Source: Ciborinia camelliae (taxonomy: Eukaryota; Ascomycota; Leotiomycetes; Helotiales; Sclerotiniaceae). Taken from it: a stretch of 64,000 bases of DNA. The notes beneath the pieces are model-generated. The model was given only the letters and a program-made list of their open reading frames with translations. It was not told where the DNA came from and searched no databases. A program made the translations under genes and the position numbers. Positions 27,301 through 38,620 of the stretch are shown piece after piece (within the stretch, counting starts at the first letter, position 1; every line of letters starts with the position of its first letter). The stretch covers positions 900,360 through 964,359 of the forward strand of contig JANPYM010000003.1 of NCBI GenBank assembly GCA_025890175.1, given 5' to 3'.

Positions 27301-29034
27301 CAAAATTTATATTTTTTTATTTATTTTTTGATAAACTTTTTATATTAAAATAATTTTAATAAATTTTAAATTAAATTGAAAACGAAATTTTGTTAATTAT
27401 TAATTAATTTTAAAATTTATTGTTTTTAATTATAAAAAATCTAAAATTATATTTATATAAAAAAAATTTAAAATAATTAAAATAAATTAATAAATATATA
27501 TCTTTTTATTTTTTAATATATTTATTATTTTTATAACAAATTAATAATCTTTATAAATAAAAATATAAATTTTTAATATAAATATTAAAAATATATTTTT
27601 CCTTAATATAAATTTTTAATTTTATTTAATATATTTATTTTATTAAATTATATTAATTTAAATACCCAAATCAATAAAATAACAAAATATTATTAATTAA
27701 TATTTTAATTTAAATATAATAATAATAATAATAATAATATATTCTTTTTTATTTCAATCCAAAATTACAAAAACATTTAAAATAATTATTAAATTTTATT
27801 ATTTTTTTATTAATATATTTTATTATTTTTTATTAAAAAAATTTAATATTTTTTTATTAATATAAACCTGTTTTTTTTTCAAAATAATTTTTTTTAAAAT
27901 GTTTTTTTTAATAATATTAATATTTAAATAAATTTTTATTAATTTTTTTTAATATTTTTAATATTAAATTTTTTTTATTAATTGATTTTTCTATATAATT
28001 TTTTGATTTAATTTTGTTTTAATTTTAATAAATCCTATTAATATAACGTTTTTATTATTTTTTTGTAATTTATAAAAAAACCAAATAAAGTTTAAATAAT
28101 ATAATAAAATATTATATATTTTTTTAAAACAATAATTTATAATATTAATAAAATAATATATTTAATTAATATTTTTTAATTTATATATTTATTTTATAAA
28201 TTTTTTTCAAATTTTAAATTATTAAAAAAATTTAAATATCTTTTTATTTATACTAAAACAAAAATCAATAAACAATTGTTTATAATATATATTATCTATT
28301 TTATATTCTATATTTTTTTCTAAATTATTTAAATAAAAAACAAAATTATTTATATTTTATTTTAAATATTATTTGATTTTTAATATTCAAATAATTACTA
28401 TACATTATCAATTTTTTTTATTCAAAATTATATTATATATATATTTTTTAAATTTCGTTTATATAATATTATTTAATTAAATTATATTAACAAATTAATA
28501 TTATACCATCAAAAAATATTTTTCAAAATATTATATTATATAATCTATTTTCTAAATATTAATAAAAAAATAATATTTATTATTACTTCAAAATATTATC
28601 TCAATTTAAAAAAAAAAAATTTTTATTTAAAAAATGTTTACTTCCTTATATTAAAATAATTTTTAAAACTTTAAAAACTTAATATTTAATTTAAAACAAA
28701 CAAATAATATACCACTAAAAATTATTAATATCCTAACAATTTTTTACATTTAAATAAACCAAATTATAATTTCGTTTATAATTTTTATATTATTTTTATA
28801 TTTTATATTTATTATTTTAAAATATTACAAAAACTTTTTTCTAAAAATTTTTTGAACCCTAAAAAAAAATTTATACTTCATTAATATATATAAAATTTAT
28901 CAATAATATTATTTCGTACACCATTAGCTTTAATATTTTATTAAACAAATATAAAAATATTTTTTATTTTTAATATTATTTTAAATATTATTAATTTAAT
29001 TAATAAATTATTTTTTAAATAAAATAAAAAAAAT

Positions 29035-29395
29035 TATTAAAATAAAAAATATAAAAAATTAATTAAATTAATAATAATTTCAAAATTTTTTATTATTTTT
29101 TAAATAAAATTTTTATTATTTTTTAAATAATTAATAATATATTATTAATTATTATTTAAATAATAATATTTTATTTAATATAAAATTTTATAAATTTTCA
29201 AAATCTTTTTTATTTAATTATATAAATTTATTTTATATATATTAATATTTTATAAATTAAATATTATACTAAAAATTTATTAAAAATTCGCTATTAATCA
29301 ATATTAAACACTAATGATCACTAATATACTAGCTTTAAGCCTAAATTCTATGCCCAAATATCTTTTTTGTTTTTATTGCCTTTAGATCCATAACA
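29035..29395. repeat. Right LTR of middle element
   Basis: 361 bp. It is longer than the left copy because of a 23-bp internal tandem duplication (around 29088-29135) plus one extra T. The right third (about 29287-29395) keeps C/G positions such as CACTAATGATCACTAATATA that are T/A in the left copy. It ends CCATAACA. Confidence 0.72.
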
Positions 29396-31067
29396 ATAAT
29401 TTATTATTATTTTTTGTTGAATTTCATTAATTATTATTATAATTATTTTATATAAACTAAAAGTTTTTAATATAAAAATTTTATAAAAAATACAGATTTT
29501 AAAAAGTATATTAATTTTAAAAACAAAGTTAATTTTATTATAAAATATTTAAAAAAATTATTAAATACTTTATAATAAAATTTTAAAGCTTTTAATATTA
29601 AACTAAAAATATTAATATTAATATATTTTGTTCCAAAATTAATTTTATAAAAATTATATTTATTAATTTATTAAAACATTTTTAAACAAATTGTTCAAAG
29701 TTTTTAAAATAATGTTTTTTATTTTGTTTAATCTTAATCTATTGTATAAATTTAATAATGTAATAAGATTCTTAAACCATTTTATATGTTTATTATAATA
29801 TATTATATAAATTTATATTTTTTTATATAATATTATAATATAATTGTTTTTCTTAAATATTTCTAATAAATATTAAAATAATTATATTTAATATAAATTT
29901 TTTGAAAAAGATTAAAACGTTGGCTTTATTAATAATATTATCTTTAGGTTTATCTTTACCTAATATTTTATAAAGGAGATACAAAATATATTGATAATAT
30001 TCAAATAATAACTTTTTAATAATTTATTTAAATACTTTAATTTTTGATTATACATTAATATTAAACAAATTTGTAATTTTTGTTGGGAAATGTTTGGAGA
30101 AAAAAAAATTTGATATTATTTATATCAATAATAATAATATTATTATAATTTTTGAGAATATTATAAATATAAAAAATAAAGTTAATTTATTTAATTGTTT
30201 TTTTATTATAAAATATATAAATTGTTTTAAAAAATGTATTATTTAAAAAAAATAATAGTTTAATAAATTTGAAATTATATTTAAAATAAAATAATTATTT
30301 TAAAATTAATATATTATTATTAAATCGATTTGTAAAAACAAACTTTAGTTTTTTATTTAAAACAATTATAAACATTTTGAAAAATAAAGATAATAAAATT
30401 GGAAAAAGTTTTAAAAATTTTAAAAATATATTTACAATTATAAATCTTATATATAAATCTTCGATTTTAAAGTTTAACCAATAAAAAAATAATAGCAATA
30501 CTAAAAAATCTGTTAATATAAATTTTAATTAAAAAATAGATTTAAAAAAATTAATAATATTATATAAAAAAATATAAAAAAAATAATATTAATATATAAT
30601 AAAAAATTATATTGTTTATTTTTAATATTAATTTTTAAAAAAAATTTTAATTAAAAAAAATTGGAAAATGTAAAATATTATAATAATCGGGTGTTATGGT
30701 TTTCATAATAAATCCTGTAAAATTTAATTTTGTTTAAATTAAACATAATTCAAAAAAAAATGTAAATTTAAGTTTTTTGAAAATAAAAAAATGATTTATT
30801 AATTGTATTTAAATTTTTTAAAAAATTGTATCGAAATTAATTATAATATAAAAATATTAAAGATTTTTTTTTGAAAAAATAATAAACACCAAATATTAAG
30901 AATATATAATAAAAAAATTATATTTGATAATTTTAAGGAATTATATTATCAATTTAAATAAAAATATATAAAAATAAAAAAATTAAGGTGTATATTATAA
31001 TACATTAAATAAAAAAATTAAATAAATAAAAATTTTAAATTAAAATTAAAATATTTTATAAATATCA

Positions 31068-31202
31068 CCAAAAAATGTATTAGTTTTAATAAAAAAAAAT
31101 ATAAATTTAAGATTTAAATTAAAATTATTTATAAGCAAGGTTCTAAGCTAATACTACGCTAGTATAATCCCCATGTGACCTGATAAATCCACCCCTGTTA
31201 CT
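31068..31202. repeat. Right terminal direct repeat of outermost element
   Basis: Pairs with 9347-9481. Here the left half is mutated and the right half is intact (ending near CCACCCCTGTTA), the mirror image of the left copy. Base composition returns to normal within this repeat. Confidence 0.75.
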
Positions 31203-33386
31203 CCCCCCTGGCGCACCTAACAGTTGTACTTTGTGAGTCTTGGAATTAAAATCAGCAATGATCAGCCTCAATAAGCCACAATTATATTTCTAAATTTAGT
31301 ATACCCCTCTGTCTCTTCCCTTCCTATTTTTAGTATCAGCCGCGACGAGACTTCCAGAATATAGGTAGGTAAACTGATCGCAATTCAATCGTAGAGATGG
31401 ATGGCTAATGGTTCTTTTCTTCGCTTACAGACTACATACAGTACATTGAAAACCTATCATAGGATAGTGTGTAATAGGTTACTTGAAGTTACTTGAAGTA
31501 TTGCAACTTATCAATCTTATATCCCTCTACTTAAAACAAGAACACACATACACATACCGGTATATAGATAGGCAGGCTTGAAGTTTATCAACCATCTGTT
31601 ATATCCTCGGCTTTAACCTTCTTCTTACTTTTACTTAAGTATTATTGGCCTTAACCCCGCAGTAACCTCCAATTTATCTTTATCTATTAGTGCGGAGGGG
31701 CTATGAAACTCTAGTTGTCTGGACTCTGGACTCTGGACTTTGGACTTTGAATAGGTTTGTATCAATCATTTCTAGGTAGGTCAGGTTAATACTATGCATA
31801 ACATAGGTAATATGTAATTTAGTTCAACAAACAATAACCAGGTTTTAAACCAACAGGTCGGTTATCCTTTCTTTCTTCTCCTCCTATATGTTCAGCTCAA
31901 GTGTTCATTTCTTCAGCTTTCTATTCCAAACTTCCAAACCTCCAAACCTCCAAACTTCCAAACGATGAATGTTTTACTATACCGTAGATCAAAAATTGCC
32001 GAGGACCAAGATCAACCTTAAGACCCATTATCCATACCTATCCATATCCATCTCCATACCTACCTGTATCCATATCCATATCCCCATCTAATCCGACGGA
32101 TTAGAATTTTGTACATCTATCTTCAATACATACCTACCTATATAATATATATATAACTTTTCCACCGAAATTCTTCTCATCCAAAGAGCTAATCTAAATC
32201 ACATGCATCCAGATATCCAGCTTATATATTCTATCCCAGAATAAATCTAACTTTATTTTGCTATACATACATGCGCTTCTCCCTACCTACCTACCTACCT
32301 ACCTTACCTACCTTACCTACCTAGTATCTAATCTAGATTTAGCTTTAGATTTAGCTCATACATAACGCACCTAGCCAGACTGAAGACAACTATAATAACT
32401 ACGTTTACAAATTTATAAATAAGTAGGTATCTACTAGGTAGGTATCTAGGTACCTATTCAATACAAGTTGCACCACCACCAACAACAACGACAACAATAA
32501 CAAGCAGTTTTCTTTTTTTTTTCAAGGAGTAAATAAGTGAGTAAGTGAGTAACGATCAATCCAATCCAATCCAATCCAATCCAATCCAATCCAATCCAAT
32601 CCAATCCAATCCAATCCAATCCAATCCAATCCAATCCGAACTTCAGACGTACTCTACTCTACTAATTATAACGAGGTAGATAGGCTTTTATCCGTATTTT
32701 TCCAAGTCCGGGATATTTATTATTACTCTTCGAGAGACCCAGATGTCTGCTATGTTAAATATACCTAGGTATATATATATATATATATAAACCGAAGTAT
32801 GCAGAAGACGGCAAATATCTAAACCCACTCCCACACCAACTACAATAAAAATGGCAATTGAAGACTAAAACTAATAAGAGTTACAGTTACTTAACACTTA
32901 ACGAATACGAAGTATCCACAGATAGATAGCTACCTAGATAAATCTATATACATCAATGATACCAATACCAATACCAATACCATCCATCCACACACAACCC
33001 GCAACTTCCATACAAATTCCACATACAAATTCCACATACAAACCCATCATAATAGATCTAACCATACAACCCCCATCCCATATAATCAACCGGTTATACA
33101 CATGACTAACCCCAACACATATGACATTTCCCAGGACTCGCGAGTATCAACTTTTACATATCCAAGGACAGTCTCAACCAAACATTTGATTCTATTCATA
33201 TGCAGCATCAAGATGATAGGTATGTAGATAAATATCATAAAATCGTTAAACTCTGTTCAAATATATACAATAGAACCGCGATTCCCAGCCCTCAGCCCTG
33301 AAGATCCCACCTACCTATCTGGATTCCCAACACCGACTTTAAATAGGTAGTTAACTCCCCCTTCCCTCCGCTTCCCTCCGCGTCAC
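31203..33386. other. Microsatellite-rich intergenic region, no gene seen
   Basis: Normal-GC unique sequence right of the retroelement block and downstream of the aspartic protease. It contains CTAC/CCTA tetranucleotide runs (about 32280-32335), an AT dinucleotide run (about 32770-32790), repeats of ATCCAT and ACCAAT, and the (CCAAT)n array listed separately. No open frame of useful length. Confidence 0.6.
32561..32635. repeat. (CCAAT)15 pentanucleotide array
   Basis: Fifteen uninterrupted copies of CCAAT, with a partial copy (CAAT) just before. CCAAT is also the core binding site of the HAP/NF-Y complex, but the array lies about 750 bp beyond the 3' end of the nearest gene. Confidence 0.95.
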
Positions 33387-34849
33387 TTAATAAGTATCGT
33401 TACTGGTATAGTTTTCCCTAGCGGCGAATTGCAAGACACCGGCGCCAACATCGAAAACGGTCACGACATTCTTCTGGAATGTGTCGCCCAAGATGTAAAG
33501 ATCCTCGCTCTCGTCACTTCCACCATCGTTGATGCCCGTAATGCAAACCTCATTTCCGTCATCATCGGTGCCGGCTGGGAGGATCATATCGAGAGGGTTG
33601 GTGTAGAAAACGGTACCACCAATCTTAATACTGAAAACTGGTGGGGTAGCAGTGCAAGAGACGACGTAAGCACCGTCAGTTGAGCTGTATGTGGCAGCTG
33701 GCGAGAAAGCCTTGTTAATGGCATTGGCCATAGTGGTGGGGAGGTAGTTGAGTGTAGTTCCCGAATCCACAATGTAGGCTGGAGTAGAGGCACCGGAGAG
33801 GGATTTTCCGTTCAGGTACGCAGCTTCAATGTTGATGGTATAGAAATCGTATGTATCTGGGTATCCGGTGATGGATGTCACAAGGATAGGAGTGCTTGCG
33901 AAATCTTGGACGAAACTAACGGGTGGAACACCGCCGAGAGCAAGGTAACCTGCAGCACCGGACAAGTCGCGCTCGATGGCGAGACTGAAAAGGGAGTCTA
34001 CGAGTCCATCTTTGTACATGGTGGTGAAGATGGGGTTGTAGACTTCTTGGGTACTACCGTCATAGGCGGATGTGCTGATGTGAGGTTAGTATTAGTTATT
34101 TTCTTCATCTTGTCGTTTTGAAGAAGACTTACATTCCAGGATATGCCATGCCAACCAAACCACTGGTTGTTCCATCACCCTCCCACGCAGCAGAAGTTAC
34201 TAGAGCAACGGTCGTGGTCACGTCAATACCAGCAAATGTCACTGACTCCTTTCCCATAACACCAGTAAGATATTCTCCATCGCCGTATTCAATGCTGAAT
34301 TCTTCACCAGAAATGGTCTTGAATGTGGAATCCTTGGTGTAAGTGGGACCAAATGCACAAGTGGATTCGGTTGTACTCTTTCCGGTATCGAGGTCAATAC
34401 AAGAGTACCCAGTCTCAACCAACCAGGTATCACTAGATCCTGTATCGACACTATGGGAGAGATAAAAATATTAGTTTTCCGCTCGTTGCTAATCTATGGA
34501 GTTGAGTAGGAAAACTTCGAGAAAATACTAACATGACCTCAAAAGTCTGCGATCCAAACGTAATATTCGTGGCGAATTCCTCACCCTCGAACAAACTGAC
34601 CAAACCAGTACTCTTCCCATCGGCAATATCCAAGTTCTTCAAAAACTTGGCTGCACTTCTAACTTTCGACCCTCCAGTAGATTTCTTAAGTTCCAAGACA
34701 TGGTCGGTAACGACGGGGATGCTTCTTGGTCTGGAGGGAATAGCGTTGCGGACTGAGATCTTGGAGTTTGAGGCGCGGGGAAGCACGCGGGCGGTGGTGA
34801 GGGAGAGAAGGGAGAGGGTAGTGAGGGTGGAGAGGACGGGGATATACAT
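33387..34849 (-). CDS. Secreted pepsin-type aspartic protease
   Basis: Three exons: 34533-34849, 34133-34450 and 33387-34074; introns 34451-34532 (82 nt) and 34075-34132 (58 nt); 440 aa. The signal peptide is MYIPVLSTLTTLSLLSLTTA, followed by a propeptide of roughly 60-75 residues. Both catalytic motifs are visible: Asp108 in VDTGSSDTW (created by splicing at intron 1) and Asp315 in VDSGTTLNYLP. The flap region contains EYGDGEYLTG. Late conserved segments include LGDTFQKNVVTVFDVG. Family A1 enzymes cut proteins at acidic pH; the leader indicates secretion or the vacuole. No GPI-type hydrophobic tail is seen (the protein ends NYTSNDTY), which argues against a yapsin-like anchored form. The start ATG has the context CAAGATG. 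Confidence 0.95.
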
Positions 34850-36426
34850 CTTGGTGGTTGTGTATGGGAAGCTGGAATGTGACAATGAAGAAGAAACTGG
34901 GCACTTGAAGAATGCTGGAGAAAAGGAAGAGAAAGCCAAGACAGAGGAAAGATGCTGCTTCATATACTGATTTGAAATGACGCGAGCATATCTGCAAATG
35001 ATAGCACGATGCGCATAGCTCCCTGAGCTATCACCTCAACTACCACACTCCCTTGCAAGAAAAAAAAGAGACTTCTTCACATGCATGCGCGGTGCAGATC
35101 TAAAAAAGGCAGTTGAAGAAAAGATATCGTGGGAATTGAGTTTCCTAGTTTCCTATCGTAGTTATCTTGATCCGCTGCAAGGCACATTGCCCCATATGAC
35201 CCCTCCATCATATCTTCATTCTCAACATCGATCGGCTCGGAGAAAGAAAAGGTTTTCAAGGGGAAAAAACGCGCCAGTTATTATTGGTGGATAAAGAACC
35301 AAGAGATCCTACATGGATCTAGAAACAGAGGTAGTAAGGTTATTTGCGGAGAAACATAGCCGTGAGCACTGAGTACATAGTACGGAGACATCGACAAAAG
35401 GGATGGTATTCCGTAGGAGGGGTGGTAGAGGAGAACAAGATAAGCATTTCTCATCCCGGCAGCAATCATTGGCATTCAGAAGTGGGAGTGGATGGTCGTT
35501 CAGGGGAGTTACCTATTTGAGATGATATCTTATCACACAGTGTAATCACACGCAAAGGGGAAGGAGATATCTGCAGATTATGCGGCCCGGAGCAGTGTAG
35601 CGCTCGACCTTGTGCAGGGTGGGGTTCATTCAAGCTTTTGTGGAGAGTTTTGCCGAGGCGCGGGCCGTTACAGTATGCATGCAGCAAATGCTACACAGGG
35701 GGTGGTGTGTTGGCGCGAGAATCGAGATGGTTTGCTGATGCCGAGCAAGTCCCGTGGCGATAAGTGGCATATTTATCTAGGTAGTAGTACTTCTTAATTA
35801 CTTTACTTGATTGGGTTTGGTTACTTAGGTAGTTGGATTAATGGAGTTTGGAGTTGATTTGTGCTTGATTGGGTTTGGTTACTTAATGGAGTTGATTTGT
35901 GCTTGATTAACTTCTTGATTAATATATTAGTTGATTATATTATACTGATTATTTTACTTGATTGGGTTTGGTTGCTTAGTAGATAGTAGTTGGATGAGTG
36001 GAGTTGATTTGTGCTATAATTATATTGATTGACTTAAGTTGATTATATTTATATTTTATGTGTTGAATATGTGTTAATTATATACACTTTTTGAATGGAT
36101 GAAGCTAATGGACCCTAAGCCTTAATGATATGCCCTCTTTTACATGTGTGAACTGGCATCGAGGGTTTAACCAAACCTTAAGACGGGTGATTATTTCATA
36201 ATTAGTAGTTGCGATAAGTATACCTATCTATCTATAGTCATCTCCGTGTCTACTAGATACTATCGGATTGTTTATATGTTTGTTTATCGAGGATGTATTT
36301 GTATGTATGTTTGTTTGTTCATGGTCGTTATGTCACTTATGATTTTTATCAAGGGGAAACTTACCTATTAGGTTTTTTTAAAAATATTTATATGTATTGG
36401 TTCTTATTTTTTTTAGGGTTTTTTAG
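34850..36426. other. Intergenic with degenerate repeats, no gene seen
   Basis: Promoter side of the aspartic protease. From about 35805 to 36020 a unit built around TTGATTGGGTTTGGTTACTTA and GAGTTGATTTGTGCT recurs about three times in degenerate form. Short open frames at 35077-35797 have no coding features I can support. Confidence 0.5.
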
Positions 36427-36645
36427 AGGTTTTCTAAAATGCAACGTAATCTATCCTAAAACTCCTTGCGACTGCGGGTCAATATTGGGGGGTTCTGTGG
36501 TTATTATCATGCGATTTGGTCTTCACCTACCTGAGGTTTTCTAAAATGCAACGTAATCTATCCTAAAACTCCTTGCGACTGTGGGTCAATATTGAGGGGT
36601 TCTGTGGTTAATTATTCATGCGATTTGGTTTGGTCTTCACCTACC
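36427..36645. repeat. Tandem duplication, about 107 bp x 2
   Basis: Copies at 36427-36533 and 36534-about 36645 both begin AGGTTTTCTAAAATGCAACG and both end in TCTTCACCTACCT. They differ by a few substitutions and small insertions. The second copy runs into the 3' end of the orphan gene and supplies its stop codon. Confidence 0.85.
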
Positions 36646-37426
36646 TTACAACAGTCCACCCCAAGGATGATTTCTCTTTCTGTGGTTCGTCACTTGTCGA
36701 ACTCTGAGAGGTTGGCGTGTCGAACTTTGAGAGGTTGGCGTTGTACCACCCATTCAACCTACGATCTGTCTTCGAGCCGATGTGGATCTGCTCGAGCTTT
36801 GCCTTGCCGACTCTGACGAAGAGTTTCCACTGCGTGAACTTGAGACGGTAGAACTGGGCGGCGTTGGAGAGCTGCGTGAAGTTCTCGCGCGGCATGCGGA
36901 GCGTCACTTCGAGACGAGTGATTCTGCGGAAGCGGTTGAGGACCGAGACGAGGTTGAAGAACGTGGGGTTGTGGTTTGACTTCATGACGTCGTCGCCATA
37001 CTGGGGAAGTGTGACGAAGATCAAGCAGGTCTTGGTGTACACTGAGTAGAGCTTCACGATGGCGTGGAACTTGATGATGTCCTCCTGGTCTGGGTAGTCG
37101 GCCTCTTTGAGGTTGATTTTGAGTAGGAGAGTCTCGCCCCCCACGAATGATACCCAGCGGTGGCTGGGGATCTGACCGGGTGCGAGTGTTGGTTTACCAC
37201 GGGGTGGCTCGGCAGCCAACCAGTTGGCGTCCCGCTCGGCGTTGGCGGCGATGTGGGAGTCCAACCAGGCCGCCTGGTTGGCGGCGCGGTTGAGGTTGGC
37301 GAGGTTTGTGGTCGGATCGCGGATCGGCTGTTTGTCGTGGTCGTTTGGGTCCGGCTGTGTGCCGTCGCGGGTTGGACTAGGAAGTCTGTCGCGGACGGTT
37401 GAGTTTCTGGCGTTTGAGTTCGACAT
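36641..37426 (-). CDS. Orphan hypothetical protein, 261 aa
   Basis: Single open frame. The first in-frame ATG is at 37426 (MSNSNARNST, A at -3); further upstream codons are open but offer no ATG. Residues 1-90 are polar and low in complexity (Asn, Arg, Asp, Pro). Residues about 90-235 look like a folded alpha/beta region (WVSFVGGETLLLKINLK, IVKLYSVYTKTCLIFVTLP). The Ser-rich tail ends in a TAG that lies in the neighbouring 107-bp tandem duplication. No signal peptide, membrane helix or motif that I recognise. GC content and codon usage are higher than in the flanking DNA, which argues for a real gene. Function unknown; possibly lineage-restricted. Confidence 0.65.
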   Translation of the reverse strand: MSNSNARNSTVRDRLPSPTRDGTQPDPNDHDKQPIRDPTTNLANLNRAANQAAWLDSHIAANAERDANWLAAEPPRGKPTLAPGQIPSHRWVSFVGGETLLLKINLKEADYPDQEDIIKFHAIVKLYSVYTKTCLIFVTLPQYGDDVMKSNHNPTFFNLVSVLNRFRRITRLEVTLRMPRENFTQLSNAAQFYRLKFTQWKLFVRVGKAKLEQIHIGSKTDRRLNGWYNANLSKFDTPTSQSSTSDEPQKEKSSLGWTVVR

Positions 37427-38620
37427 TCTGACGGTCGGGATGTTGTTGTTGTTTCGAGTGATCTGATTGACGATTCGTTTTGTTGTGAGTGAAAGTCTTG
37501 CTTGCACTCTTTGTTTGAATTGTCTTGTTGATGATTCTGATGATGAAATGAAAAAGAGAATTATAAGGTAAGAGATGATTCCTTAAATAGTGGTTTGGGG
37601 GCTACTATTCCGACCCTGTTCAGATATCTGAATAACAAGCAACTCAGTGTGAGAACAGTCTAACCGTCTACTTTCATATTATCCTCCTGCATTTTGAATA
37701 TGAAGGCTACTATTCCGACCCTGTTCCGATTAACGAGCAACTCAGTGTGAGAACAGCCTTGCCGTCTACTTTCCTATTGTCCTCTTGCATTTCGAATATG
37801 AACAATCCTGCAAGCTACTGCAGTCGTTGTGAAAGTAATTATTCGGGTAAATGGCAGGATATCGTGTCGCCATAACTTGTGGATGAAACAATCGTAACAA
37901 AATTGAAGATTTCGAACCCATCAAGCATAACCACCCTCTCTGTCAATTCTGAACAATGATTAGCGCATTGTTAGCTGAAGCTATTCGACCCCAATTTTAG
38001 AAGGGTTGTTCATTCATATGCTTTTAACGGGCAAATAGATCAATTTACTACAATTGTTCCAGACTAACCTGTTGAGACTGTTTAGGGGTTCTGTTCGTAG
38101 ATATTTGTGAGCCCAGCACATCATAAATCCATGACAAGCAAAACATATTACTTGCCTCTAGTATGACGGGAAATCCACTAGTACTATCCCATGTGGGTAA
38201 TCATAAAGCCTGGAATCTTTTTTTAGCTACACTGGTCAAGTCCTGTAAAATACAATCTTTTTGTGTGTTAAGTAGATCAAAGATGCATCTTGTGCGCGTG
38301 AGTGAATAAAGGAGTTTGCTTTTCGTCAAAAGGAGCTTACAGATAGTATCCACAAGACGTGGTGAGAAATAGATAATAACTCGCAATTTATTGTTGCGCG
38401 CTAGGTATTTACAAGCGATGTTGACTATTTATTTATTTGTCTGCTAATACAAGTGTGCCGAGAGAGGGACTGCCATCATCTAGAAAATGATTAAACTCGC
38501 AAAAAAAGCTTTTCGGCCCAGTATGCACCTACAAGGTACAAGAATAACAACCATGCATTAACAAATTGATATTGGGATTGTAATACAAAATCGTGCGACT
38601 GATGGGCCTTGCCAATGTTC
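37427..38620. other. Intergenic, no gene seen
   Basis: Promoter of the orphan gene and 3' flank of taxilin. The only structure noticed is the ~105-bp tandem duplication at 37600-37802. Confidence 0.55.
37600..37802. repeat. Tandem duplication, about 100-105 bp x 2
   Basis: Both copies begin GGCTACTATTCCGACCCTGTT, contain CAACTCAGTGTGAGAACAG and end GAATATGAA. They start at about 37600 and 37705 and differ at scattered bases plus a short gap. They sit just upstream of the orphan gene. Confidence 0.85.

Larger units (their letters stand above)
15353..29395. mobile_element. Middle nested LTR retrotransposon remnant
   Basis: Bounded by homologous repeats 15353-15689 and 29035-29395 whose ends fit TGTTA...TAACA, with the 5-bp sequence ATAAT on both outer sides (15348-15352 and 29396-29400). 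ATAAT in such AT-rich DNA is weak evidence alone, but its position is exact. Own length without the inner element is about 8.0 kb. The A-rich run just before the right repeat (about 29016-29034) would suit a RIP-altered polypurine tract and so a plus-strand orientation; this is inference. Coding capacity is erased. Confidence 0.7.
9347..31200. mobile_element. Outermost of three nested, RIP-destroyed LTR-type retroelements
   Basis: The whole very AT-rich block is bounded exactly by a pair of direct repeats (9347-9481 and 31068-31202). They align without gaps over at least 133 bp, and all differences are transitions. Outside these repeats base composition is immediately normal. Subtracting the inserted middle element leaves about 7.8 kb for this element. 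Exact termini are uncertain: the repeats do not show clean TG..CA ends, and the possible 5-bp target duplication (CTCTC at 9342-9346, CTCCC at 31201-31205) matches at four of five bases. No coding frame survives. Strand and superfamily cannot be assigned. Confidence 0.72.

Noticed and set aside
13391..30498. Short open frames in the AT-rich block (for example 13391-13585, 14695-14883, 18452-18837, 21269-21475, 22280-22528, 30295-30498)
   Set aside because: Their predicted proteins are strings of Ile, Phe, Leu, Lys and Asn with no motif, as expected from random A/T sequence; none aligns in an obvious way to gag, pol or effector-like proteins.
9347..31200. Block considered as a centromere
   Set aside because: AT-rich RIP-mutated DNA is typical of some fungal centromeres, but here the block ends exactly at a matched pair of terminal repeats, so a nested transposon insertion explains it. 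CENP-A ChIP could still overturn this.
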